This document shows positions 46,910 to 58,046 of a stretch of DNA of 64,000 nt, in pieces. A program made the translations under genes and the position numbers. How positions within the stretch are numbered: the first letter of the stretch is position 1; every line of letters starts with the position of its first letter. Below the pieces are notes generated by a model. It was not told where the DNA came from. It worked only from the letters and a program-made list of their open reading frames with translations, and did not search any database. This DNA comes from Cinnamomum chago (lineage: Eukaryota; Streptophyta; Magnoliopsida; Laurales; Lauraceae): contig CP142452.1 in assembly GCA_038049695.1 (NCBI GenBank), forward strand, positions 52,906,501 through 52,970,500. Direction: 5' to 3'.

Positions 46910-48204
46910 GTATTATAGATATATTTTTTCCTTCTCTGCAACATTGGGGACTCTTACTCACACATCCATGTTTGACAGTTATTATTCACGTAATGGTATT
47001 AACTCAAAAAACCCCAATTGGAACTCTTTGACAATGGATCTAGAGTGTCCTATTACTAGACACTAGGGTGTTTTACTTCCTCACCCTCCCCTTATTTCTC
47101 AGAAAGTACACAAAATTTAAGAGAAATGATTCATGAAAGTCTATAAATTGAGTTGTTTCTAACAGCCCTTATTTGTTTTAGATTTATCCTTCCATGAGGT
47201 GTCTTCTTTGTTGTCTGCTCATATTCATATCAATTAACTTCCAATGCATTTGCCAACAGTGTAGGTACAGGATTAATAGTGTTTACCAAATTGTAGACAA
47301 TGCATGATGAACCCGACCTCTTTCAGTTAACTTTAGTAATTGTTTGACATGATTTAGATTGCTGTAATTTGACATTATTTAATAGCAGTAGAAATTGGCC
47401 CTTTTCATGAAACTATGGAAGATGTTCTTTTACAAGTTACAATTCAGTCAAAACATCTAGTGCTTACTATGGTGTGCACGGTTGGGTTATAACTTATAAC
47501 AGTAGGGAAAAAATGTTCTCTCACGTGATGGGGCAGATCTGATTGCCAATTCTATTTAGAACCATGATTCATTGAATTGGTGCTCTTACATGGATTACAC
47601 CAATTAGCGGCTGAATTTAAATTGTTTAAGGCATAACTATGGCTACATATGATTGTATTTTTATTGGTATTTGTATGATCTTTTATTTTCATATGACTAG
47701 AATCAACAATGAATATACCTTTATCTCAGCGCCCAAGAATGCTAGTTTGTTTTGATCATGGTTGTTAAAATCTTATAATTCAGTATTTGAATTGTATGGA
47801 TCAATCCCCAGATCATATAGATTTTGATTCTAATTTCAAATTGCAGTATATTAAATGATAAATTGTAAGTAAAAGCTTGCATATCATGCTAGTTTACTAA
47901 ATCATAAGATTCGAAATGAGCGTCATTTTTTAAAGCTTTGCTTGTAGCCCTTGCATACGAGATTTTTTTTTTTTGCTTCTTTTCTTACTTAGAGGCAGTT
48001 AGCCTTCTAAAAATGGTTTTAAGAATCTCCTTGCACACATCCCTCTCAGATTTCTCCATTGTTATTACTTTAATTGAAATGGAAACTAAATTGTCGAGAA
48101 TATCATAAACTGTATCTTAGGAGATATAATACGCTAATTGCTTTGATATGGTGACTTAACTCATAATTACTTTTGCAAGGACTTGCACAAATGCATTCAA
48201 GAAA
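46910..48204. other. CACTA 2 interior right of ATG9 exon
   Basis: AT-rich, with no exon recognised. Probably downstream intron sequence of the captured gene plus unassigned DNA. Confidence 0.45.
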
Positions 48205-49495
48205 ATATCCAACACTTAGGCTTGAAAATGGCCTGAAAATTTTCAAGAATTAGAAGCAAAAAAATATGATTTTTCCAATAGTTAGGCTCGAAAACGGCCC
48301 GCCTTGGGTCCGGAACCGGGAAACGGCCTCCAGAAAAATCGAAGACCGGCACGAGCACTTCTCTCGAGGGTAGAGTAACTTGTGGGAACTGACGGTTTGT
48401 AAATAGGACTCCCGATTAGAGAATTAGAAGCGAAAACATCGGATTTCCTAACACTTAGGCTCGAAAACGGCATGCCGGGGGTCCGGAACGGGAAATAGCC
48501 CCAGAAAAATTGAATACCGGCACGAGCACTTCGATGGAGGGTAGAGTAACTTGTGGGAACTGACGGTTCACAAATAGGACTCCTGGTTTGAGAATTAAAA
48601 GTGAAAATATTGGATTTCCCAACACTTAGGCTCGAAAAACGGCCCGCCGGGGGCCCGGAACAGGAAACGACCCCCGAAAAATTGAAAATCGGCAGGAGCA
48701 CTTCGCTGGTGGGTTGAGTAACTTGTGGGAATTGACGGTTCGCAAATAGGACTCCCGATTAGAGAATTAGAAGCGAAAACATTGGATTTCCCAATACTTA
48801 GGCTCGAAAACGGCCCGTCGGGGGTTCGGAACAGGAAACGGCCTTTAGAAAAATCGAAAATCGGCATGAGTACTTCGCTCGAGGGTAGAGTAATTTGTGG
48901 GAACTGACGGTTCGCAAATAGGACTCCCGATTAGAGAATTAAAAGTGAAAACATATGATTTTCCAACGCTTATGCTTGAAAATAGATTGCCGGGGGTCCG
49001 AAACGGGAAACAACCCCCGGAAAAATCGGAAACCGGCCCGAGCACTTCACTGGAGGATAGAGTAACTTGTGGGAACTGATGGTTTGCAAATAGGACTCTC
49101 GGTTTGAGAATTAAAAGTGAAAATATAGGATTTTCCAACACTTAAGTTCGAAAACAGACCACCGGGGGTCTGGAACGGGAAACGGCCTCTGGAAAAATCG
49201 GAAACCGGCACGAGCACCTCGCTCGAGTCGAAATTAACTTGCAGGAATTGACGGCTCGTAAATCGGACTCCCGGTTAATGAATTAGACCTAAAAATGTTG
49301 GATTCTTAACACTTAGTCTTGAAAATAGGCCGTTGGAGGTCGAAAACGGGAAACGCCCATCGGACAGCCCAGAAACCAGCACGGGTACCTTGTTCAAGGC
49401 CAAAGTAACTTGTAGGAATTTAAGGTTAGTGAATCGGACTTTGGGTTAGTGAATTATACACAAAAACCGCCTAATTCTCAACACTTAGGCTTATA
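48205..49495 (-). repeat. ~172-bp tandem array, right arm of CACTA 2 (inverted)
   Basis: About eight units inverted relative to 39700-41043. ACTTAGGCTCGAAAACGG landmarks lie near 48282, 48451, 48624, 48796, 48967, 49139, 49310 and 49479. Confidence 0.95.
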
Positions 49496-49849
49496 TATAT
49501 ACATGTTTATCTTTCATTTATATTTTAGTTCATTGAAAAGTTTCTAATGTTGTTTTTGTCATTGCAGATTGATTGACGCTTTGGGGTCGGATGCGGACTT
49601 TATTCTTTTTTGTTTATTTGTATATGTATAATGGACATTTATATGGGACTGTATCATTAATGATTATAATATTTGGTTAATGAGATGGATGATTTGATGA
49701 AAAATGGTGATGGCGGTTGTTTGTTTATTTAACAAATTTTGTTTGTATGCATTTTTTAAATTGAATACAGGTATATTGTATAAGCAGGTTTACAGGAAAA
49801 TTATATTGAAAAGAAAATATAATATTTAAAAAAAATAAAAAATCTTTAC

Positions 49850-50725
49850 TGACGAAAATAATCATTAGTAAAAGATGTTTTATTTTTTATTTTTTGGTTT
49901 TACCGGCAAAATAAACCGTCGGCAAAAATGTTTTTATCTTTTTATTTATTTTCTTTCTTTGCCGAAGAAAATAAAAACGTAAGTAAAAGTATTTTATTAT
50001 TTATTTATTTTTTGTTTTCTTTTACCGACGAAAAAAATGTCGGTAAACGTATTTATTTATTTTTTTGTTTCCTTTTACAGACGAAAAAAAAAAACGTCGG
50101 TAAAAGCATTTTTATTTTTTATTTATTTTTTGTTTCCTTTTACCGACGAAAAAAAATGTCGGTAAAAGTATTTTTATTATTTATTTATTTTTTTGTTTTC
50201 TTTTGCCGACGAAAAAAAATGTCGGTAAAAGTATTTTTATTTTTTATATATTTTTTGTTTTCTTTTGCCGACGAAAAAAACTTCGGTATAAGTATTTTTA
50301 TTTTTTATTTATTTTTTGTTTTCTTTCGCCGACGAAAAGAAACGTCGGTAAAAGTATTTTTATTATTTATTTATTTTTTTGTTTCCTTTTGCCGACGAAA
50401 AAAAACGTCGGTAAAAGTATGTTTATTTTTTATTTCTTTTTTTTTATTTTACCGACGAAAAAAAACGTCGGTAAATGTTATATATAAAATTTTTAGAAAA
50501 GTAAAATAATTTTACCGACGTTTTTGTTTGTCGGCAAAAGTCAAATAATCGTCGGTAAAAAGTATATTTTTGCCGACGGAAAAAAATATCGTCGGTAAAA
50601 TGTTTTGTCCACTATTTGTACTGACGTCTGGCCGACGAAAATATTTTCGTTGGTAAAGGTTTTTGCCGACGTTTTGGTGACTTTTAGCGACGAAAACATT
50701 CGTCGCTAAAAGTGCAGTTTGTTGT
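49850..50725 (-). repeat. CACTA 2 right hairpin-unit array
   Basis: Ten or more CCGACGAAAAAAAACGTCGG-type inverted pairs with TAAAAGTATTTTTATT spacers, mirroring the left end, then AGCGACG...CGTCGCTAAAAGTGC and the terminus. Confidence 0.92.
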
Positions 50726-51135
50726 AGTGTTTTCGAAAGTATTGAAAGTGCATTTGTAATAATTGCTAGTTTCGAAATGTATTGCACTACATGAAATGAC
50801 AGTTGTGCCTTTGAGCACCCCCATCCCGCCCGTTTATTTACTTGTACTTAATTTGTTTACATATGTCTTAATTTCTGATATTTGATCTATGAGTCGGCAC
50901 CACTAAGTTTGGATAACCTTGTTAGTCTGATCCACTGATTTGGAGATCCCCCACTTGTCCCGCCAGCTGCAGTTTGGATCCCGATGCCCAGTTTATTACT
51001 GTGGTCTCGTCTCGATACCCGACTCGCTCCCGTGGTTCCTGATATACGGTTCGCTACCGCGGTTCCCGATGCCCGGCTTGCAATCGTGGCCCCGTCCCGT
51101 ATTATTATTATTATTATATGTATATGTATATTTCT

Positions 51136-51903
51136 TTGGTTCTCCTCACTTTGGTGACTGAGTTCAACGCCTCGATATGCTCTTGTCACTTCGGTGATAG
51201 AGAACTTAACTTCGTGCGGTTGACATCTTGCTAGTTTCCGATTCCTTGGATACCTTATATGTTTTATATTGCTTATTTGTTTTCCAGTAAATGATTCATT
51301 TCTTTTATGAAAGTTATTGTTGAAACATGTTTTAATATTTTCCTAGGTAAATTCAGTTATTGTTATATTGTTTCCCGTTCCTTGGTACACTTATATGCTT
51401 TAAATGAATACCCGATTTGTCAAATATCCATGCGTTTACATATATTGCCAATGAACACTTGTTTTGCTAGATCTCTATGGTTACACACGCTTTAAATGAA
51501 TACCCGATTTGTCAAATATCCATGCTTTTACATATGTTTTAAATTAACACTTGTTTTGCCAGATCTCTATGTTTACACGTGTTTTAAAAGAACACCCGAC
51601 TGTCAAATATCTATGCTTTTATAGATGATATAAATGAAGATATGTTTTGTTAGATCTCCATGTTTAACTCATGCTTTAAATGAATACATATTTTGTCAGA
51701 GATCCATGATTTTCGACCCATTTTGATTATATGTAGCATTTGATTAAATAACATGAATTATCATATGTTTTATTTTTCAGCACATTTATTATCTTTTCAC
51801 CCACTTGCCAGACCGTCGTGTCTGATGCACTATTGTTAGTACTCAGGTCCAGACTTCTTCGTCCCGAGCTGAGTGCTTTTGTTGGCTGTGGAGCCATGAT
51901 TCG
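51136..51903 (+). repeat. Tract identical to LTR F (768 bp)
   Basis: Base-for-base identical to 56839-57606 (constant offset 5703, no indels), although sequence on both sides differs at roughly one base in ten to fifteen. It includes tandem ~85-95-bp units (ATACCCGATTTGTCAAATATCC..). Confidence 0.9.
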
Positions 51904-52347
51904 CAGGTTGTTTTGTCGGCTATGTCATGTAGACATTGAGTTTGACATCGGAGTTGCGTCACATATGAGTAGTGGTTATTAGCTTGTTTAGGTTGTTATT
52001 GTATGGCTTCTATTAGCCTTTTCTTGGGATTCTTAATTAATGCACATTGATATTTGTAACTTGAACATATATGGGAATGTAATATCCTGTTACTGTCAGC
52101 TTTGTACTTTGTTGTGATGGTTTACTCCAGTTTGATATGGTTCTTGATGTGATAGCCATTTGTTAGCAGTTGAGTGTGACACGGAATCCGATGGCCACGG
52201 ACTCCGGGTCGTAACGCCACGAAACTTCCGCAAAATATTTAGAGTGTATTGGAATGTGATGTCTTCACACACGCGGATCTTGAGAGAAAAATATAATTAT
52301 CCTTAATCTCATTCACGCCCCTGAGGTTTCGGTTTGGGGGCGTGATA

Positions 52348-54442
52348 GACTGGTATCGGAGCGGGCAGGTTTCTAGGAAATAAAATACTCTAGGAACCTT
52401 AAGACGTGTGGTGATGACTCGTTTTTTTTTTGTCTAGTTATTGTTTCTGTGAGTTCGGGTCTGTTTTCTTCTAGTAGCGGAGACTATCTTTGTCTCCTTT
52501 TCTTGTCTTTGTTGCTAGGGAATTTGGGGGACCAAATTCTTTTCTAGTGGGGGAGAATTTAATGTCTCTACACCCACATTTAGTACATTTTCCTTGTTTT
52601 CGCGCCAGAGAGTCGGAGTTTTGTGGACTTAGCATCTGTTTCTTGAAGGACTTTGGCGGAATTTTCAGCTTTTCGATGTCACAGATGGAGTTAGCGTGGG
52701 AATATGTGAGCAGTTGTTAGTTAGCAAGGAATATGAATATCATATCGAGATCCAATTACAATTGAATGTGGACTGTCAGAGGGTGTATTAGGCAAGTAAG
52801 TATAGATTTTTGGATAAACTTGGGACATTTTCCTAAGTCAGAAGACTCCATAAGCCGAATAAGTGGTGGACTTTATGAGGTTTGAGGTGATTTTCAGTGG
52901 TACAGCTCCAAGAAGATGTGAAAAGTTAGAAATTTCTCGGATATTGATGAACTTTTGTCAGATAAGTGTTAGATGATTTTCAATGATTGCAGAATGATGA
53001 TGAAGTCGACTCAGCAGGGTGTGTCAATGGATGGTTAAGAGCATTGAAAATTAGTTTTCAGTAGCAGTGTAGAGAGTTGTATGTGGAATTGATTGTTACC
53101 TGATCACATGATAGAGAAGATTTTGTGCATTTTACCGACTTGTAGAACATCAGTTTGGGCAGAGTACATATACGAGCAGGTGAATCATCACTTATGGACA
53201 ATGACAGTTGAAAGATTCAGAGAAGAATGAATTTGACAGAAGCACACCTCACAAAGTCGGACCACACCTCACGAAGTTGGACATGTGGAGTAGCATGACA
53301 GTTAAAGTGTTAGCAGGACTAGTCAGAGCTGGAAACCTACAGAGTTGTGAACCTTGTGTTTTCAATGAGCAGATAGAGATGGGTGAAGTGTTCAGAGGAC
53401 CGTTCAAACGTTGATTGAATCAACTTGGCATGTGAAGAAGTGATAGATTTCCAAGTCATTCACCTCGAAGATTGTGCATTGGCAGGAGACCTAATTTCAA
53501 CAACTTTGACAGAGATGACAGAAGAGTACCGATGATTGGACGACATTGCCTAAAGTAAGGGACATCTGGTAGTACTCAGCGTCACTAATTTTCCGAAGCC
53601 AAGGACAGATAGAAGGACAAGGCAATATTTCAAAAAAAAAAAAAAAACTTCAAGGAGATGTCAAGAGTTAGAGATTTCTAGAATTCGATGAGTTTTGTCA
53701 GATAGCTATCCGGGAATTTTCAACAAGTACATCCATGTGGTGTAGTAGACCCAGCAAGATATGAAGCATTGGAAGTCAGATTTCAGCAGTTGACTATAGA
53801 AATGATCTATACTTGAACGCCTGATAACGAAGATTTTGCGAATTTTATTGACATGAGAAATATCGGATTACAAAGTGCAGATACATGGAGCAGGAAGTCA
53901 ATTATTTTGGTTTTGTTGGGGGAAGCAGACTTAGCAGAACAGTTGCAAGAGTGTGTGAAGTGCTTCAAATGCTGAAGAATGACGAAAGGACAAGAATGAT
54001 AGTGTCAGGGACCGACTGTTGTGCAGTGGATTAAGAACAACGAACAGAAAGAGTTAGAGCTAGCAAGAGTTCACATTGAAGATTGTGTGTTTGATATGAG
54101 ACCCTAGCTTCGACAGTTTTGATGAAGTCGACAGAATTGTTCCAAGAATTTTATGTATCAGGGTGGCTAAAAGCAAGAGATTTGATGGAACTTAGAAGGA
54201 GTTAGAGATGGAAAATTTCTTGAGCCGTCAAGATGGCAGGGCAGTAACAGATTCGAGCCAGTGGAAGAATGTTTTACGACTGTTGATAGTTGACCGAAGA
54301 GTTCTATAACGAGGATGACCCAGCGAGTCCAGATGCTTCCGAGAGGACTGATTGGAGCAGTTGTTTGAGGTTTTGTTTTCGAAGTGTGGGATTAATGTCC
54401 CCACTTGTTTTTGGGTTTGTTTAGTTCATTTGGAGGACCAAA
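52348..54442 (+). other. Interior of the LARD-like element
   Basis: About 2.1 kb with no recognisable domain. Two diverged direct repeats, ~740 bp apart, start near 52905 and 53645 (both with AGAAATTTCT/AGATTTCTAG, GATGAACTTTTGTCAGATA/GATGAGTTTTGTCAGATA, GAAGATTTTG(T/C)G.ATTTTA). They may descend from a gag-like sequence, but no open frame remains. A GTGGGGGAG purine tract lies at about 52550. Confidence 0.6.
52351..52366 (+). other. PBS of the LARD-like element
   Basis: TGGTATCGGAGC begins 3 bases after the end of LTR D. It differs from the initiator tRNA-Met site (TGGTATCAGAGC) by one A-to-G change. Confidence 0.8.
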
Positions 54443-57400
54443 TGTTCTAGGTCCCCCCCCCCTAACTTCTTGGATTAGCGTTGTTTTATTTGTGGACTAG
54501 TTTATTTAAGTGGGAATAGTGTTTGTTTGGTTGAGTTTGTGAGCTAGAATGGTTTTTCACTAGTTTTGGGGAGTTTTGAGAGCCAGTGAACCTAGACAGG
54601 GACCATAGGGTCCAACTTGTTTTGCATGATCAGCTTTGAGAGGTTCTTCGTGATTCCCAAAAATTTCCATTTTGACCCGTTTGACTTATCTCATTAAATC
54701 TCTACAACTTTCGTGTTGATCCCGTCTCCGTTCGAGACCCCAAAACCTGACTTTTCCGACTTCGAGGACAAAACAATCTTTTTACACCAAATCTGGACCT
54801 GAATTTCGAGATCTCATAACCATGCCAAATTATACTTTTTGAAAACTCGATTTTATGAGAAACATTTTTCTCTTCTTTACCGATCGCATCCGAGGCCCAG
54901 AAATTGATGTTTTAATCCCGACAAGTTTAAGTGATGGTGGGGCCCACACCCGCCCTTTTATAAAAGGGATCAGCCCATCTCTTCCTCTTCCATTCGTTCC
55001 AGTACACTTGAGGGCGGAGGAGCTTCAGCTCCTTAGGGCTTTTGCCCTTTTCTTCTTCTTCTTCTTGCTTCCTTTCACAAAATCCACCTCCAAACCTTGC
55101 AAAATTGGAGATTGGAGCTCAACTTCTTCTTCTCCATCCTTCTAGCTTTCCATGGACAACATTATTGTACAAATCTCAGTTGGGCAACCCCTATTTCAAG
55201 CTCGTTCTTGTTGATTAATGGCCCTAGAGGTAAGGACTTCTTTCCATCTTCTATTGTTGAGTATTGCTTTCCCTTAGGTTCTATTTCCTAGTTTGGTTTG
55301 GTCCCATTCCTTGCTTTTCTTGATTTGCCATTTTAGAGTTTGTAATGGTTTATTTTGGGGGTTTTGTAGAGATTGTTGATCTTGAGCTTGAGAGAGTGAT
55401 TAGAAGCTTGATTTGCTAGCTTGGATTCAAGGCAAGTGGATTAATGAATTGTTTTCAACATTTACATGTTTTATGGAGAAATCTTGATTTTTTACTAATG
55501 ATTCTTAATGTGCTTTATTTATTCTTTTTGCAATGGTTTCTATTGCTCTTAAAAATGTATATTGATGAGTTTATTTCTCTCTTGTTCATATCTTGGAAAT
55601 GCATGTATTATGTTGTCAAAGTTGCAAATGGTTTTTTCATATAAATGGATTTTTCCCTACCTTGTGATTGAATGTGAATGGAAAGGAAGTGAAGGGAGAA
55701 ATGTGAAATGATGAGAATGGTAGTGTTGAATGATGTATTGGAGGAGCTTTTGAGCGCATTTATATTGCAGGAAATGAATGGGAAGTAGGGAGAATGGTTT
55801 TGAGGAGGAAAATGACTTAAATCTGAACACAACGAGAGTTTCTCGCACCTGGTGATCAGCTGGCGGGCACCTGTCGGTTAGCCGCCTGGTGACTGGCGGC
55901 TAACCACCAGCTAACCGAACCGTCGCGGTTACAATTCCAGAGAGAATTCTTTTCTTCCTTAAGACGCGATCAGCCTCACGGTTAGCAGGCGGCTAACCGC
56001 CAGCCAACCGAACCATTTCTATTACTTTTTTAGTAACCTGTATTCTGTCAGACCAACCGCGGTCAGCCAGCGGCGGCTAACCACTAGCTGACCGCCAGGT
56101 GACCGAAATCGCCCAGAAATGTCAAATGAAGAGGATTTCCGTCCCAATCATTTGTGCACCATTTTAGAGAATGACGGGGACTGTTCACTTGGCGATATGT
56201 TTGGAGCCCGTTCGAGAAAGAAACCATATCACAAAGACTCATTTGAAGTTTCAAAAATCCTAAAGTGTATAAGGACCCCAAAATGTCCCCAAACTCAAAG
56301 AGTACCAAGTCTTTATTAATATTGACATACGGGATCCCTATTCACCTTGAACTAGTCTTGAATCCCAATACTTGTCCTGAGATTTCAGAAGTTCTATAGT
56401 AATTCATTGTTCCCGAATTTATACTTTATGAGTTATTATTCCCGAAAGTATTGAAAGTGTATTTATAATAATTACTAGCCCCGAAATGTATTGCCCGACA
56501 TGAAATGACAGTTTTGCCTTTGAGCACCCCCATCCCGCCCGTTTATTTACTTGTACTTGATTTGTTTACATATGTCTTGATTTCTGATATTTGATCTATG
56601 AGTCGACACCACTAAGCTTGGATAACCTTGTTAGTCTAATCCACTGACTTGAAGATCCCCCACTTGTCCCGTAAGCTGTAGTTTGGATCCCGATACCCAG
56701 TTTATTACCGTGGTCCCGTCCCGATACCCGACTCGCTCCCGTGGTTCCCGATACCCGGTTCGCTACTGCGGTTCTTGATGCCCGGCTTGCCACCGTGGCC
56801 CCGTCCCGTATTATTATTATATGTATATGTATATTTCGTTGGTTCTCCTCACTTTGGTGACTGAGTTCAACGCCTCGATATGCTCTTGTCACTTCGGTGA
56901 TAGAGAACTTAACTTCGTGCGGTTGACATCTTGCTAGTTTCCGATTCCTTGGATACCTTATATGTTTTATATTGCTTATTTGTTTTCCAGTAAATGATTC
57001 ATTTCTTTTATGAAAGTTATTGTTGAAACATGTTTTAATATTTTCCTAGGTAAATTCAGTTATTGTTATATTGTTTCCCGTTCCTTGGTACACTTATATG
57101 CTTTAAATGAATACCCGATTTGTCAAATATCCATGCGTTTACATATATTGCCAATGAACACTTGTTTTGCTAGATCTCTATGGTTACACACGCTTTAAAT
57201 GAATACCCGATTTGTCAAATATCCATGCTTTTACATATGTTTTAAATTAACACTTGTTTTGCCAGATCTCTATGTTTACACGTGTTTTAAAAGAACACCC
57301 GACTGTCAAATATCTATGCTTTTATAGATGATATAAATGAAGATATGTTTTGTTAGATCTCCATGTTTAACTCATGCTTTAAATGAATACATATTTTGTC

Positions 57401-58041
57401 AGAGATCCATGATTTTCGACCCATTTTGATTATATGTAGCATTTGATTAAATAACATGAATTATCATATGTTTTATTTTTCAGCACATTTATTATCTTTT
57501 CACCCACTTGCCAGACCGTCGTGTCTGATGCACTATTGTTAGTACTCAGGTCCAGACTTCTTCGTCCCGAGCTGAGTGCTTTTGTTGGCTGTGGAGCCAT
57601 GATTCGTAGGTTGTTTTGTCGGCTATGTCATGTAGACACGAGCTTGACATCGGAGTTGCGTCACATATGGGTAGTGATTATTAGCTTGTTATTGTATGGC
57701 TTCTATTAGCATTTTCTTGGGAATCTTAATTAATACACATTGATATTTGTAACTTGAATATATATGGAAAGTAATATCCTGTTACTGTCAGCTCTGTACT
57801 TTATTGTGATGGTTTACTCTAGCCTGATATGGTTTTTGATATGATAGCTATATGCTAGTGGTTGAGTGTGACATGGAATCCGATGGCCACGTACACCGGG
57901 TCGCAATTCTACGAAAGCTTCTCCAAAATATTTAGAGTGTATTGGAATGTGATGTCTTCACACACGCGAATCTTGGGAGAAAAATATAATTATCCTTAAT
58001 CTCATTCGCGCCCCCGAGGTTCCGGTTTGGGGTCATGACGG
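54443..58041 (+). repeat. 3' LTR 'F' of the LARD-like element
   Basis: Starts TGTTCTAGGTCCCCCCCCCC (decayed from TGTGAGACCCCGACCCC by comparison with 30512) and ends GGTCATGACG (terminal CA to CG), followed by TSD GAATG. It is the uninterrupted reference copy, so it shows the empty sites for LTR C (about 54940), LTR E (about 56036) and CACTA 2 (about 56432). Confidence 0.92.
55850..56110. repeat. Palindrome cluster (CGGTTAGCCG/CGGCTAACCG type) in LTR F
   Basis: Repeated inverted motifs CGGTTAGCCGCC, GGCGGCTAACC, CAGCTAACCG, CGGTCAGCC and CTGACCG occur in three groups separated by spacers with TTCCAGAGAG. The conserved GTATAAGGACCCC..AATGTCCCC block follows ~160 bp later. Confidence 0.88.
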
Positions 58042-58046
58042 AATGA

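Larger units (their letters stand above)
38494..50729. mobile_element. Gene-capturing CACTA transposon 2 with long inverted arms
   Basis: Ends CACTACAACAAACTGCACTT at 38494 and, in inverse, at 50729. LTR F carries the paralogous empty site (TTATTATTCCCGAAAG, about 56432). There the element would sit between TTC and CCGAAAG, with TTC before it and TTT (decayed TTC) after it as the 3-bp TSD. Both arms (~2.5 kb) contain hairpin units CCGACG-A(n)-CGTCGG and an array of ~172-bp repeats in opposite orientation. The centre (41044-48200) contains exons of KEG and ATG9 and a CT-rich leader. I see no transposase. Confidence 0.93.
30512..52347 (+). repeat. 5' LTR 'D' of the LARD-like element (in pieces)
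   Basis: Pieces: 30512-31006, 34916-35104, 38082-38493 and 50730-52347. They align in order with LTR F (54443-58041). The gaps are filled by solo LTR C, solo LTR E and CACTA 2. A ~0.9-kb part matching F at about 55130-56036 is missing at the E junction. The right end is CGTGATA (terminal CA decayed to TA). Confidence 0.9.
30512..58041 (+). mobile_element. Large non-autonomous LTR element (LARD-like) with nested insertions
   Basis: TSD GAATG on both sides. The 5' LTR (D) spans 30512-52347 and includes three inserted elements. A PBS follows at 52351. The interior is only ~2.1 kb (52348-54442). The 3' LTR (F) is 54443-58041, ~3.6 kb. No gag-pol domain is recognised in the interior. Without nested insertions the element would be about 8.4 kb, or roughly 9.3 kb before a ~0.9-kb deletion. 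LTRs longer than the interior are unusual and mark it as dependent on another element for movement. Confidence 0.9.

Noticed and set aside
49928-50509. 193-codon ORF on + rich in Phe/Tyr/Lys, and shorter ones at 50203-50487 and 38874-39119
   Set aside because: They read through the CCGACG hairpin-unit array; the repeated NVGKS.F.F..F pattern reflects the DNA repeat period, not a protein.
51307-51495. 62-codon ORF repeated identically at 57010-57198
   Set aside because: It looks conserved only because both lie in the identical LTR D/F tract; composition is LTR-like, and it is absent in LTRs A, C and E.
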